A stretch of DNA of 64,000 bases from an uncultured Collinsella sp. (GTDB taxonomy: Bacteria > Actinomycetota > Coriobacteriia > Coriobacteriales > Coriobacteriaceae), in contig UREM01000004.1 in assembly GCA_900546775.1 (NCBI GenBank), positions 8,664 to 72,663 on the forward strand. The letters are read 5' to 3'. Positions 8,654-16,228 of the stretch are shown piece by piece. Position numbers and translations under genes: made by a program. A model generated the notes under the pieces. That model searched no databases. It worked only from the letters and a program-made list of their open reading frames with translations, and was not told the origin of the DNA. How positions within the stretch are numbered: the stretch's first letter is position 1; each line of letters starts with the position of its first letter.

Positions 8654-9722
8654 CGGCTGCCACCTCCTTCTTGGAAGCAAAGCGGTCCTTAATGCGTGCG
8701 AAGAACGCCTTGAGCTGCGGGTTGTTGGTAAAGATCATGACCAGGATCAACACGATGGCGTAGATGAGCATGCGGTAGTCCGAGAACTGACGGAGCAGCT
8801 CGGGAAGCACCGTGAGCAACGCCGCCGCGATGACGGAACCGCGCATGTTGCCCAGGCCGCCCAGAACCACGAACACCAGAATGAGGATCGACGTGTTGAA
8901 GTCGAACTTGGTGGCGGAGAGCTGCGAGAAGTTACCGCCGAAGAGAGCTCCGGCAGCACCGGCGAGGGCAGCGGAAACCACGAAGGCGATCATGCGGTAC
9001 TCGGTGACGGAGATGCCTACGGACTCGGCTGCAATCTTGTTATCGCGCACGGCCATGATGGCACGGCCGGTACGGCTGCGAACCAGGTTGAGTACAATCA
9101 CGAGCGCGACCATAACCAGGATGGCGCCGGCAAGGAAGGTCGAATAGGTCGACACGCCCGATGCGCCCTGGGCACCCTTGATGATGGCGGTGCCGTCCTC
9201 AAGCAGGTGCAGGTCGTCGATCGTAGAGTTGCCCGTGATGTTAAAGATCACGTGCAGACCGCGGGAATCGACGCCCACAATGAGGCAGGTGACGATCTCT
9301 TTGATGATCTCGCCAAAGGCCAGCGTCACGATAGCCAGGTAATCGCCGCTCAGGCGAAGGACCGGGATGCCGATCAAGAAGCCCAGGATGGCGGCAGCGA
9401 TAGCGCCGACCACAATGCTGATGATCAGGCGCATCGGATCGGACGGAACGGCGCTCTCCAGCGCGACGGCGGTAACGATGCCCGTATAGGCGCCGACACT
9501 CATAAAGCCCGCGTGGCCCAGCGACAAGTCGCCCGCAATACCGACGACGAGGTTGAGCGAGATGGCCATAACGATGTAGGCCGTGATGGGAACCAGCTGA
9601 CCGGCGATCATGCGCGGGATCATATGGTTGGACTGCATAAAGAACACGATGGCGAATGCCACGATGCACATGGCGTACGTGACAAAGTCGTGACGCGTCT
9701 GCTTGTCTTTAAGGAACTTCAT
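8643..9722 (-). CDS. livM: branched-chain amino acid ABC transporter permease LivM
   Basis: Membrane permease of about 359 aa with around nine or ten transmembrane helices. LivM hallmarks are the block SLNLVVGIAGDLSLGHAGFM near residue 60 and the cytoplasmic coupling loop RSRTGRAIMAVRDNKIAAES near residue 215, followed by AGALFGG. ATG 9722 follows AGGTGAG; a GTG at 9731 is possible. It lies nine bases after the livH stop. It forms the translocation path with LivH; the charged C-terminal tail is cytoplasmic. Confidence 0.95.
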   Translation of the reverse strand: MKFLKDKQTRHDFVTYAMCIVAFAIVFFMQSNHMIPRMIAGQLVPITAYIVMAISLNLVVGIAGDLSLGHAGFMSVGAYTGIVTAVALESAVPSDPMRLIISIVVGAIAAAILGFLIGIPVLRLSGDYLAIVTLAFGEIIKEIVTCLIVGVDSRGLHVIFNITGNSTIDDLHLLEDGTAIIKGAQGASGVSTYSTFLAGAILVMVALVIVLNLVRSRTGRAIMAVRDNKIAAESVGISVTEYRMIAFVVSAALAGAAGALFGGNFSQLSATKFDFNTSILILVFVVLGGLGNMRGSVIAAALLTVLPELLRQFSDYRMLIYAIVLILVMIFTNNPQLKAFFARIKDRFASKKEVAADAQ

Positions 9723-9731
9723 AACGCTCAC

Positions 9732-10613
9732 CTACACCTTCTCGGGGACGTACTTGCCCAAGAGGCCGGCAGGCTTGACGAGCAGGACGATAATCAAAAC
9801 ACCAAAGACGATGGAGTTGGCAAGGCTCGTGGAAATGTAAGCCTGAGCCATCGCCTCGATGATGCCGATGAGAATACCGCCGACAAAGGCACCGGGGATG
9901 GAGCCGATGCCGCCGAAAACGGCAGCGTCGAAGGCCTTGATGCCAGGCATGGCGCCCGTGGTGGGCTGCAACACCGGCGAGTAGGAGCACAGGAGCACGC
10001 CGGCGATGGCGGCAAGGGCAGAGCCGATGGCAAACGTCATCGAGATGGTGCGGTTGACGTTGATGCCCATGAGCTGAGCGGCGGCCTTGTCCTCGGACAC
10101 GGCGCGCATGGCCTTGCCCATCTTGGTCTTACCTGTAAAGAACATCAGGCCGGCCATGATAACCAGGCAGGCGACGATGGTGACGAGCGAGACGGCGCTT
10201 ACGTTAAACTTGGCCAAGAACTCCGGCACCTGGAAGGTGACGAGCGAAGTAAAGTTCTTGGGCGTGGCGCCCCACAGGAGCTGCGCGGCGTTCTGCAGGA
10301 AGTAGGACACGCCGATGGCCGTGATCAGAACGGCCAGCGGGCCCGCCTGACGCAGCGGCTTGTATGCCAGACCCTCGATGAGAACACCGAGAACCGTGCA
10401 GACCACACAAGAGAGAATTACAGATGCCCAGCCCGGGAGGCCGAGATACGACGTGGCGCAGAACGAGACATAGGCACCGACCATGATGACGTCGCCGTGA
10501 GCGAAGTTGAGCATCTTGGCGATACCGTAGACCATGGTGTAGCCCAACGCGATGATGGCGTAGACGCTGCCCATGGACAGGCCGTTGACCAGGTATTGGA
10601 TAAAGACCGTCAT
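9732..10613 (-). CDS. livH: branched-chain amino acid ABC transporter permease LivH
   Basis: The second membrane permease, 293 aa, about eight helices. LivH features are QYLVNGLSMGSVYAIIALGY at the N terminus, NFAHGDVIMVGAY near residue 40, and the coupling segment GKAMRAVSEDKAAAQLMGIN near residue 178. The ATG at 10613 has AAAGGGGG upstream at a good distance; the longer frame beginning at 10706 would add residues not seen in the family. It starts 140 bases downstream of the receptor gene livK, and that spacer contains two hairpins. Confidence 0.95.
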   Translation of the reverse strand: MTVFIQYLVNGLSMGSVYAIIALGYTMVYGIAKMLNFAHGDVIMVGAYVSFCATSYLGLPGWASVILSCVVCTVLGVLIEGLAYKPLRQAGPLAVLITAIGVSYFLQNAAQLLWGATPKNFTSLVTFQVPEFLAKFNVSAVSLVTIVACLVIMAGLMFFTGKTKMGKAMRAVSEDKAAAQLMGINVNRTISMTFAIGSALAAIAGVLLCSYSPVLQPTTGAMPGIKAFDAAVFGGIGSIPGAFVGGILIGIIEAMAQAYISTSLANSIVFGVLIIVLLVKPAGLLGKYVPEKV

Positions 10614-10659
10614 GTTCCACATCCCCCTTTCGAATAGGTTTCCAGTTGATGTATGAAAC

Positions 10660-10718
10660 AGGGACGTTACATCGTCCCTAGATACCAAGCAAGCAGGGAA
10701 GGCCAAAACCTCCCCTGC
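10660..10718 (-). promoter_or_regulatory. two intercistronic hairpins between livK and livH
   Basis: On the minus strand a stem CAAGCAGGG/CCCTGCTTG (10686-10718) is followed by AGGGACG/CGTCCCT (10660-10681). Neither has a strong T-run, so they look like RNA-stabilising or partial-terminator structures that would allow more receptor than permease to be made. This is a common arrangement after binding-protein genes; here it is inference. Confidence 0.5.
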
Positions 10719-10752
10719 TTGGGATCAAAACCGCTCTATGTAAGGCGGCCTA

Positions 10753-11940
10753 TTAGGCCTGTACGTACTTGCCGTCGGTAATGACGTACGCCGTCGGGTC
10801 CTTCTGGACCTGACCCTTGTCGTTCCAGGAGAGCTTGCCAGTCAGGCCGTCAACAGTAATCTTGAGCATAGCCTCGGGAAGCTTCTCGGCAACCTCGGTG
10901 GGGTCGGCGTCGACGCCCAGGCCGGCCTCCTTAAGAGCCTCGACCACAGCATGCACGCCGTCGTAGGCGTCGGCGGCAAACTGGTCGGGAGTATCGCCGT
11001 ACTTATCCTTGTAAGCGTTGACGAAGTCGGCATTCTTCTCGTCGTCGGCGGAGAACGGGGTCATGAGCAGCAGACCCTCGGCAAGAGAGGTGTCGAAGCC
11101 CTCAACGCCCAGGATGCCGTCCATGCCGTCGCAGCCCATCATCTTGACGTCGTAGCCCATGTCCTTGGCGTTCTTGAGCAGGACGGACGCCGGCGTGTAG
11201 TAGATCGGCGCAAAGATCATGGTGGCGCCTGCCTGCTTGGCCTTGGTCAGCTGGTTGGTAAAGCTCGTGGCGGAGTCGTCCTTAAAGGTCTCCTCGTCGA
11301 CAATCTCAAGCTTAGACTTAGCGGCCTGGGCCTTAAAGGAATCTGCGATGCCCGAAGAATAGGCGTCGCCGGAGTTATAGAACAGCACGAACTTCTCGTT
11401 CGCATACTTCTCTGCCAGGAACTTGGCAGCGTTGACACCTTGGTTGGGGTCGGTAAAGCAAACCTGGAAGACGCAATCCTTGCCCTTGGTAACGTCCTCG
11501 GAGGACGCGGACGGGGTGATCATGAACGTCTCGGGGTCGTTGCCGCACTCGGCGGCAACGGCGACCGACGCACCCGTGGTGGTCGGACCGACGAGGGCCT
11601 GCATGCCCCAGTCGAGCAGGGTGTTGAAGGCGTTGACGGCCTTCTCGCCGTCCGCCTGGTCGTCCTCGGCCTTGCTGGCAAGCGGCAGCTCCTTAGTCGA
11701 GAAATCCTTGCAGCCAAGCTCGACAGCCTGTGTAACGGACTTGCCGTAGGACGCGTTGGCGCCGGTCAGCGGGCCGATGGTGCCGATCTTAAACGAAGCG
11801 TCGCCCGACGCGGAACCGCTGTCGCCGCCGTTGGAGGAGCAGCCAGCTAGAATGGACATCGCCCCCAGACCTGCTGCGCTCGCGATAACGCTCCTGCGAT
11901 TCATAACAGGGTTCAATGACTTACCGGTGAGGCTCGACAT
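10753..11940 (-). CDS. livK: branched-chain amino acid ABC transporter receptor lipoprotein (LivK/LivJ type), copy 1
   Basis: Extracytoplasmic substrate-binding protein of 395 aa anchored as a lipoprotein. The N terminus has Arg-Arg (MNRRSVIAS), a hydrophobic stretch, and a lipobox LAGC near residue 34 followed by a Ser/Gly linker. The mature part begins FKIGTIGPLTGANASYG, the type I periplasmic-binding fold of leucine-binding proteins, with YNSGDAYSSG and FTNQLTKAKQAGATMIFAP further on. The ATG at 11940 follows GAGGAGAGC. It is the first gene before livHMGF, and a paralogue (12212-13378) lies just upstream. Confidence 0.95.
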   Translation of the reverse strand: MSSLTGKSLNPVMNRRSVIASAAGLGAMSILAGCSSNGGDSGSASGDASFKIGTIGPLTGANASYGKSVTQAVELGCKDFSTKELPLASKAEDDQADGEKAVNAFNTLLDWGMQALVGPTTTGASVAVAAECGNDPETFMITPSASSEDVTKGKDCVFQVCFTDPNQGVNAAKFLAEKYANEKFVLFYNSGDAYSSGIADSFKAQAAKSKLEIVDEETFKDDSATSFTNQLTKAKQAGATMIFAPIYYTPASVLLKNAKDMGYDVKMMGCDGMDGILGVEGFDTSLAEGLLLMTPFSADDEKNADFVNAYKDKYGDTPDQFAADAYDGVHAVVEALKEAGLGVDADPTEVAEKLPEAMLKITVDGLTGKLSWNDKGQVQKDPTAYVITDGKYVQA

Positions 11941-12211
11941 GCGGCTCTCCTCTCAAATCTCGTCGGGTTTCGGTTACCCGACAGGCCATCCTTCGCCGTG
12001 TTCGGCGTTCGCAAAATACTAGACGCTTTAGTTAAGGAAAGTGGCGATTATTTCAACTTTTCTTTGGATTTGTTCGTTTATCCATAATTCTGCGTATTTC
12101 TATTACTTTATGCAGTAATGCCACTTTATTGTGTGAAAGTAATGTTTCCGTTCTGTTACAGGCGTCCCTGCCCTGAATAAAACGGCCTCACCGGTCGCGC
12201 TTTATGCGCAC
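11941..12211. other. AT-rich gap between the two receptor genes
   Basis: A 271-base gap, markedly AT-rich between about 12020 and 12140. It probably contains the livK promoter and leader, but I see no convincing -35/-10 pair or terminator and no gene. Confidence 0.4.
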
Positions 12212-13378
12212 TTAGGCGGCGATGTACTTGCCGTCCTGAATCACATAGGCTGTGGCGGGCTTTTCGACCTGGCCCTTGTCGTTCCACGTCAGCTCGCCCG
12301 TCAGGCCCTCGATCTTGATCTTGCGCATGGCGTGGGCAAGGTCGTCGGCAATATCGGCACCGTCAGCCGTAATGTCGATGCCCGCTTTATCGATAGCCTC
12401 GGCAATCGCATGGACGCAGTCATAGGCATCGGCGGCAAACTGATTGGGCGTCTCGTCGTAGGCGTCCTTATAGGCCTTGACGAAGTCGGCGTTCTTCTCA
12501 TCGTCAGCAGAGAACGGGGTCATGAGCAGCACGCCCTCGGCAAGAGAGGTATCGAAGCCCTCAACGGAGAGCAGGCCGTCCATGCCGTCGGTGCCCATAA
12601 GCGTCATGTCGTATCCCATGTCCTTGGCGTTCTTGAGCAAAACGGACGCCGGCGTGTAATAGATCGGAGCAAAGATAAGCGTGGCGCCGGCCTCCTTGGC
12701 CTTGGTGAGCTGGTTGGTAAAGCTCGTGGAAGAGTCGTCCTTAAAGGTCTCGGTATCGACGACATCGAGCTTGGATGCCTTGGCCTGCTCGGCAAAGGCG
12801 TCGGCAACGCCCGAGCTGTACGTATCGCCGGAGTTGTAGAACAGGGCGATCTTGGCGTCCGCGTACTTCTCGGCCAAGAACTTCGCGGCGCTGGTGCCCA
12901 TGGTGGGGTCGGTGAAGCAAACCTGGAAGACCGTGGTCTTTCCCTTGGTGACATCGAGCGACGAGGCCGAAGGCGTGACCATGAGTATGTCGTCGGCGAT
13001 CTCGCCAGAGACAGCGACGGCGGCACCGGTGGTGACGGGGCCGACGAGAGCCTGCATGCCCCAGTCACACAGGGTATTGAAGGCGTTGATGGCCTTCTCG
13101 CCGTCGGCGACGTCATCCTCGGACTTAAGCGAGAGTTTGAGGTCCTTGGTCGAAAAATCCTTGGCGGCGAGCTTGGCACCCTTCTCGGCCGAAACGCCAT
13201 AGGTTGCCGCGGCGCCGGTCAGAGGGCCGATGACACCGATCTTGAAGGTCTTGCCGTCATCGGCGGAGCCGCCGTCCGAGCCACCCGACGAGCAACCAGC
13301 GAGTGCCGCGGTGCTACCGAACGCCGCGGCGCCAGCCAAGAAACTCCTGCGGTTAAGTACGTTATTGATGCTAAACAT
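12212..13378 (-). CDS. branched-chain amino acid ABC transporter receptor lipoprotein, copy 2
   Basis: A paralogue of the neighbouring receptor, 388 aa. It has the same twin-Arg-like start (NRRSFLAGA), a lipobox LAGC near residue 28, and a mature part opening FKIGVIGPLTGAAATYG, followed by the same FTNQLTKAKEAGATLIFAP and LMTPFSADDEKNADFV blocks. The longer frame runs 61 codons further upstream, but ATG 13378 is preceded by GGGGGACACC and gives a proper signal sequence. It has its own 271-base gap to livK, so it may be a separate transcription unit. Two receptors sharing one permease is known for E. coli LivJ/LivK and would widen ligand range. Confidence 0.93.
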   Translation of the reverse strand: MFSINNVLNRRSFLAGAAAFGSTAALAGCSSGGSDGGSADDGKTFKIGVIGPLTGAAATYGVSAEKGAKLAAKDFSTKDLKLSLKSEDDVADGEKAINAFNTLCDWGMQALVGPVTTGAAVAVSGEIADDILMVTPSASSLDVTKGKTTVFQVCFTDPTMGTSAAKFLAEKYADAKIALFYNSGDTYSSGVADAFAEQAKASKLDVVDTETFKDDSSTSFTNQLTKAKEAGATLIFAPIYYTPASVLLKNAKDMGYDMTLMGTDGMDGLLSVEGFDTSLAEGVLLMTPFSADDEKNADFVKAYKDAYDETPNQFAADAYDCVHAIAEAIDKAGIDITADGADIADDLAHAMRKIKIEGLTGELTWNDKGQVEKPATAYVIQDGKYIAA

Positions 13379-13628
13379 GGTGTCCCCCTTTTCGCTGGCC
13401 GCGGTGCGGCCGTCTTGCGGTACAGGGCAAACCTTATGGCGCAAACGTTGACAGTTTGTTACGGAAGTTCGTTTGTAGCGAGTGTGTTTCCAATATTTCC
13501 GCAGCGTTTCGGGGGTAGCGTTTTGCACAGCTCCAGCTGCCTGGCAAGCACGCGCCCGCACTTCACGCTAGAATGCACTCAACCTATAAGCAGTTAATCC
13601 ATCCACAAGATGCACGAAGGAGCTATCT

Positions 13629-14972
13629 ATGAGCGAACCCCTGCGCACCGTGAACGTCGGTCTGATCGGTCTGGGAACCGTCGGCGGCGGCGTGGCCCGT
13701 TTGATCAAGAGCCACCACGATGAGTACCTGGCCGCCTACGGCATCGACCTTAAGCTGACCCGCGCCTGCGCGCTTGCCTGGGAGCAGGCCGAAGCCGCCG
13801 GTATTGAGCGCGAGGCCTTTACGAGCGACTGGCACGACGTCGTCACCGACCCCGCCGTCGACATCGTCGTCGAGCTCATCGGCGGCGAGCATCCCGCGAC
13901 CGAGATCTTCACCACCGCCTTCGAGAACGGCAAGCACGTCGTCTCTGCCAACAAGGCCCTGCTGGGCCGTCATGTCGAGACGCTCGCCGAGAAGGCGCGC
14001 GCGTGCGGCGTGCAGATTAAGTGCGAGGCCAGCTGCGGCGGCGGCATCCCCATCGTGAGCACGCTCGAGCACGACCTGGTGGGCAACAAGATCCTGACCA
14101 TCGCCGGCATCCTCAACGGCACCACCAACTATATCCTGTCGCGCATGGACGCCGAGGGCGCCGATTACGCTGACGTGCTCGCCGACGCCCAGGCAAAGGG
14201 CTATGCCGAGGCCGACCCGTCCGCCGACGTCGACGGCTTCGACGCCGCCAGCAAGACGGCAATCCTCGCTTCCATCGGCTTTGGCACCCGCGTGACCACC
14301 GACGATGTCTACCAGCAGGGTATCCGTACCATCGGCGCCGAGGACATTGCCCAGGCCCGCGAGCTCGGCTACACCATCAAGCTGCTGGGCATCGCACGCA
14401 ACACCGACGCCGGCGTCGACGTCCGTGTGCATCCCACGCTGATCCCCGCCGACCACATGCTTGCCAAGGTCAACGGCGCCATGAACGCTGTCTACGTGGT
14501 GGGCGACGCCGTGGGCGAGACCATGTTCTACGGTGCCGGCGCAGGCTCCTTCCCCACCGCGAGCGCCGTCGTGGGCGATATCCTGTCGCTCTCCGAGCAG
14601 ATCAGCCGCGGCGTGGCTCCGCTGCCCGAGATTGAGCCCTATGGTCACAACCTCGCCTTTAAGCCTATGGACGAGCTCCAGACCAAGTACTATGTGCGCC
14701 TGAAGGTCGCCGACCGCGTGGGCGCCCTGTCCGAGACGGTCGACATCTTTGCCAAGCACAACATCTCGATCTCGCTCATCAACCAGGTCGAGGACGGCAA
14801 GTCGGGCGTCAGCGATGCCTGCTCGGTCATCTTCCTGACGCACCGCGCACTCGAGAAGGACGTCCAGGCTGCCGCCGCCGAGCTTGCCAGCGTCGACTGC
14901 GTGGCCGAGGTCGCCAACGTCCTGCGCATCGAGGACGTCGAGGCCTGGTCCGAAGGCGTCATGGCCAACTAA
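13629..14972 (+). CDS. hom: homoserine dehydrogenase with C-terminal ACT domain
   Basis: Reduces aspartate semialdehyde to homoserine with NAD(P)H, at the branch to threonine and methionine. 447 aa. The nucleotide-binding loop GLGTVGGGV is near residue 16, the catalytic region GEHPATEIFTTAFENGKHVV near 84-103, ILNGTTNYILSRM near 161 and EADPSADVDGFDAASK near 197. The last about 85 residues (from YYVRLKVADRVGALS near 358) form an ACT domain, which normally gives threonine feedback control. ATG 13629 follows AAGGAG. No threonine synthase or homoserine kinase gene is adjacent, and a strong terminator follows at 15004-15040. Confidence 0.97.
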   Translation: MSEPLRTVNVGLIGLGTVGGGVARLIKSHHDEYLAAYGIDLKLTRACALAWEQAEAAGIEREAFTSDWHDVVTDPAVDIVVELIGGEHPATEIFTTAFENGKHVVSANKALLGRHVETLAEKARACGVQIKCEASCGGGIPIVSTLEHDLVGNKILTIAGILNGTTNYILSRMDAEGADYADVLADAQAKGYAEADPSADVDGFDAASKTAILASIGFGTRVTTDDVYQQGIRTIGAEDIAQARELGYTIKLLGIARNTDAGVDVRVHPTLIPADHMLAKVNGAMNAVYVVGDAVGETMFYGAGAGSFPTASAVVGDILSLSEQISRGVAPLPEIEPYGHNLAFKPMDELQTKYYVRLKVADRVGALSETVDIFAKHNISISLINQVEDGKSGVSDACSVIFLTHRALEKDVQAAAAELASVDCVAEVANVLRIEDVEAWSEGVMAN

Positions 14973-15003
14973 TTCGATTTTCGCTCTACGACCTATATGT
15001 GTG

Positions 15004-15040
15004 AGGGGCTCCCGTTCAGCAGTGGACGGGAGCCCCTTTG
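15004..15040 (+). terminator. intrinsic terminator after hom
   Basis: A 12-bp stem AGGGGCTCCCGT/ACGGGAGCCCCT with a 10-base loop and a following TTT, 32 bases after the hom stop. Confidence 0.85.
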
Positions 15041-15194
15041 CTTGCGCGCATGGGGCGTATTGGCGCAATCCGCATTTGAACGACTTGGCCGCTCCTGACA
15101 GCCGGGGGTACCGTTCGCCGACATGCAGCCGGAGCCGATTTTGGCTGCCGTTATGCTGTGCTGCATATATCCGCCCGCAAAGAGAGGAAGCACT

Positions 15195-15944
15195 ATGTTG
15201 CTCGAGGGCAAGAAAGCAATCATCACCGGCGGCACGCGCGGAATCGGCTATGCCATCGCCTGCCGTTTTATCGAGGAAGGCGCCGCCGTCACCGTCTTTG
15301 GCTCGCGCCAGGAAACTGCCGACGCAGCCGTTGAGAAGCTGGCGGCCGCCTATCCCGAGGCCAAGGTCTGGGGCCGCTCCTGCGACCTCACCTCGCTCGA
15401 GGCCGTAACCGAGGCCTTTACCCAAGCTGCCACCGATATGGGCGGCCTGGACACGGTCGTCAACAATGCCGGCATCTCCCAGCGCTCGCCCCTTTTGGAC
15501 TACACTGCCGAGGAGTTTGCAAAGGTCATGGACCTCAATGTCGTCGCCGTCTTTAATGGCCACCAGGCTGCCGCCAAGATCATGACCGAGGCCGGCCACG
15601 GCGGCACCATCACCACCACGAGCTCGATGGTCGCCAAGTACGGCCAGCCCTCCGGCGTCGGTTACCCCACGTCCAAATTTGCCGTCAACGGCATGGTCCA
15701 GTCGCTCTCGCGCGAGCTCGCCCCCATGGGCATTCGCGTCAATGCCGTCGCACCTGGCGTGACCAAGACCGACATGGTCGCTAACCTGCCCGAAGAAGTC
15801 ATCAAGCCCATCATCGCCACCATTCCGCTGGGCCGCATGGGCGAGCCCGAGGATGTCGCCAACGCCTTTGTTTTCCTGGCGAGCGACATGTCCTCCTATG
15901 TCACGGGCGCCGTGCTCCCCGTCGACGGAGCCGCCCGCTCCTAA
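15195..15944 (+). CDS. short-chain dehydrogenase/reductase, BaiA-like (candidate hydroxysteroid dehydrogenase)
   Basis: A 249-aa classical SDR oxidoreductase. The cofactor loop TGGTRGIG is near residue 11, NNAG near 89, and the catalytic set is Ser (in TTSSMV) near 140, then Tyr and Lys in GYPTSK near 154-158; the C terminus reads FLASDMSSYVTGAVLPVDGA. From memory of the family, the N-terminal half, the VGYPxSK active site and the RMxEPE-xxAN-x-FLASD end resemble the clostridial bile-acid 3-alpha-hydroxysteroid dehydrogenase BaiA more than typical FabG. The residues after beta-2 are Ser-Arg (FGSRQ), where BaiA has an acidic residue, suggesting NADP(H). ATG 15195 follows AGAGGAAG. FabG-like or sugar-alcohol dehydrogenase function remains possible. 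Confidence 0.8.
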   Translation: MLLEGKKAIITGGTRGIGYAIACRFIEEGAAVTVFGSRQETADAAVEKLAAAYPEAKVWGRSCDLTSLEAVTEAFTQAATDMGGLDTVVNNAGISQRSPLLDYTAEEFAKVMDLNVVAVFNGHQAAAKIMTEAGHGGTITTTSSMVAKYGQPSGVGYPTSKFAVNGMVQSLSRELAPMGIRVNAVAPGVTKTDMVANLPEEVIKPIIATIPLGRMGEPEDVANAFVFLASDMSSYVTGAVLPVDGAARS

Positions 15945-15989
15945 GGAGCCACAAGCTTTGGCTTCAAGCTTCAACATAGCTCAACCAAA

Positions 15990-16028
15990 AAGGCGCGCCG
16001 TCTGAATCAACTGCAGACAGCGCGCCTT
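15990..16028 (+). terminator. intrinsic terminator-like hairpin after the SDR gene
   Basis: A stem AAGGCGCGC/GCGCGCCTT with an inner TCTG/CAGA stem; T-rich sequence follows. It sits 45 bases after the stop and just before the triple palindrome. Confidence 0.75.
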
Positions 16029-16042
16029 CTCCTGTTATGAAA

Positions 16043-16214
16043 GGGAAACTATGTCCCAGTATTTCGGATCAGAACGGGGCACGGTTTCCCCCAGGACCTC
16101 CTTGCGGAAACTGCATCCCACTCTGAGCGCCCATTCCGGGACACAGCTTCCCAACGGCCCCCGTTTCGGAAACCACATCCCGTTCCGAGCCTTCAAAGCG
16201 GGACGCGGCTTCCC
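16043..16214. repeat. tandem array of three related palindromes
   Basis: Three units about 62 bases apart, each a palindrome of the form GGAAAC-N4-TCCC ... GGGRCRCRGYTTCCC. Unit 1 has arms at 16043-16057 and 16076-16091, unit 2 at 16104-16119 and 16138-16152, and unit 3 at 16167-16182 and 16200-16214. Loops differ in sequence while arms are conserved with compensating changes. The array fills the space between two convergent genes (SDR and antiporter). Confidence 0.85.
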
Positions 16215-16228
16215 CGAGAAAGTATCGA

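Noticed and set aside
8418..10637. A 739-codon plus-strand frame over livH-livM
   Set aside because: Antisense shadow; low-complexity charged composition and no motif.
12332..13597. A 421-codon plus-strand frame opposite the second receptor gene
   Set aside because: Antisense shadow of a lipoprotein gene with signal peptide and lipobox.
13623..15977. A 784-codon open frame on the minus strand opposite hom and the SDR gene
   Set aside because: It lies fully antisense to two well-recognised genes, and its Ala/Gly/Arg/Asp-rich composition is what GC-rich codon bias produces on the opposite strand.
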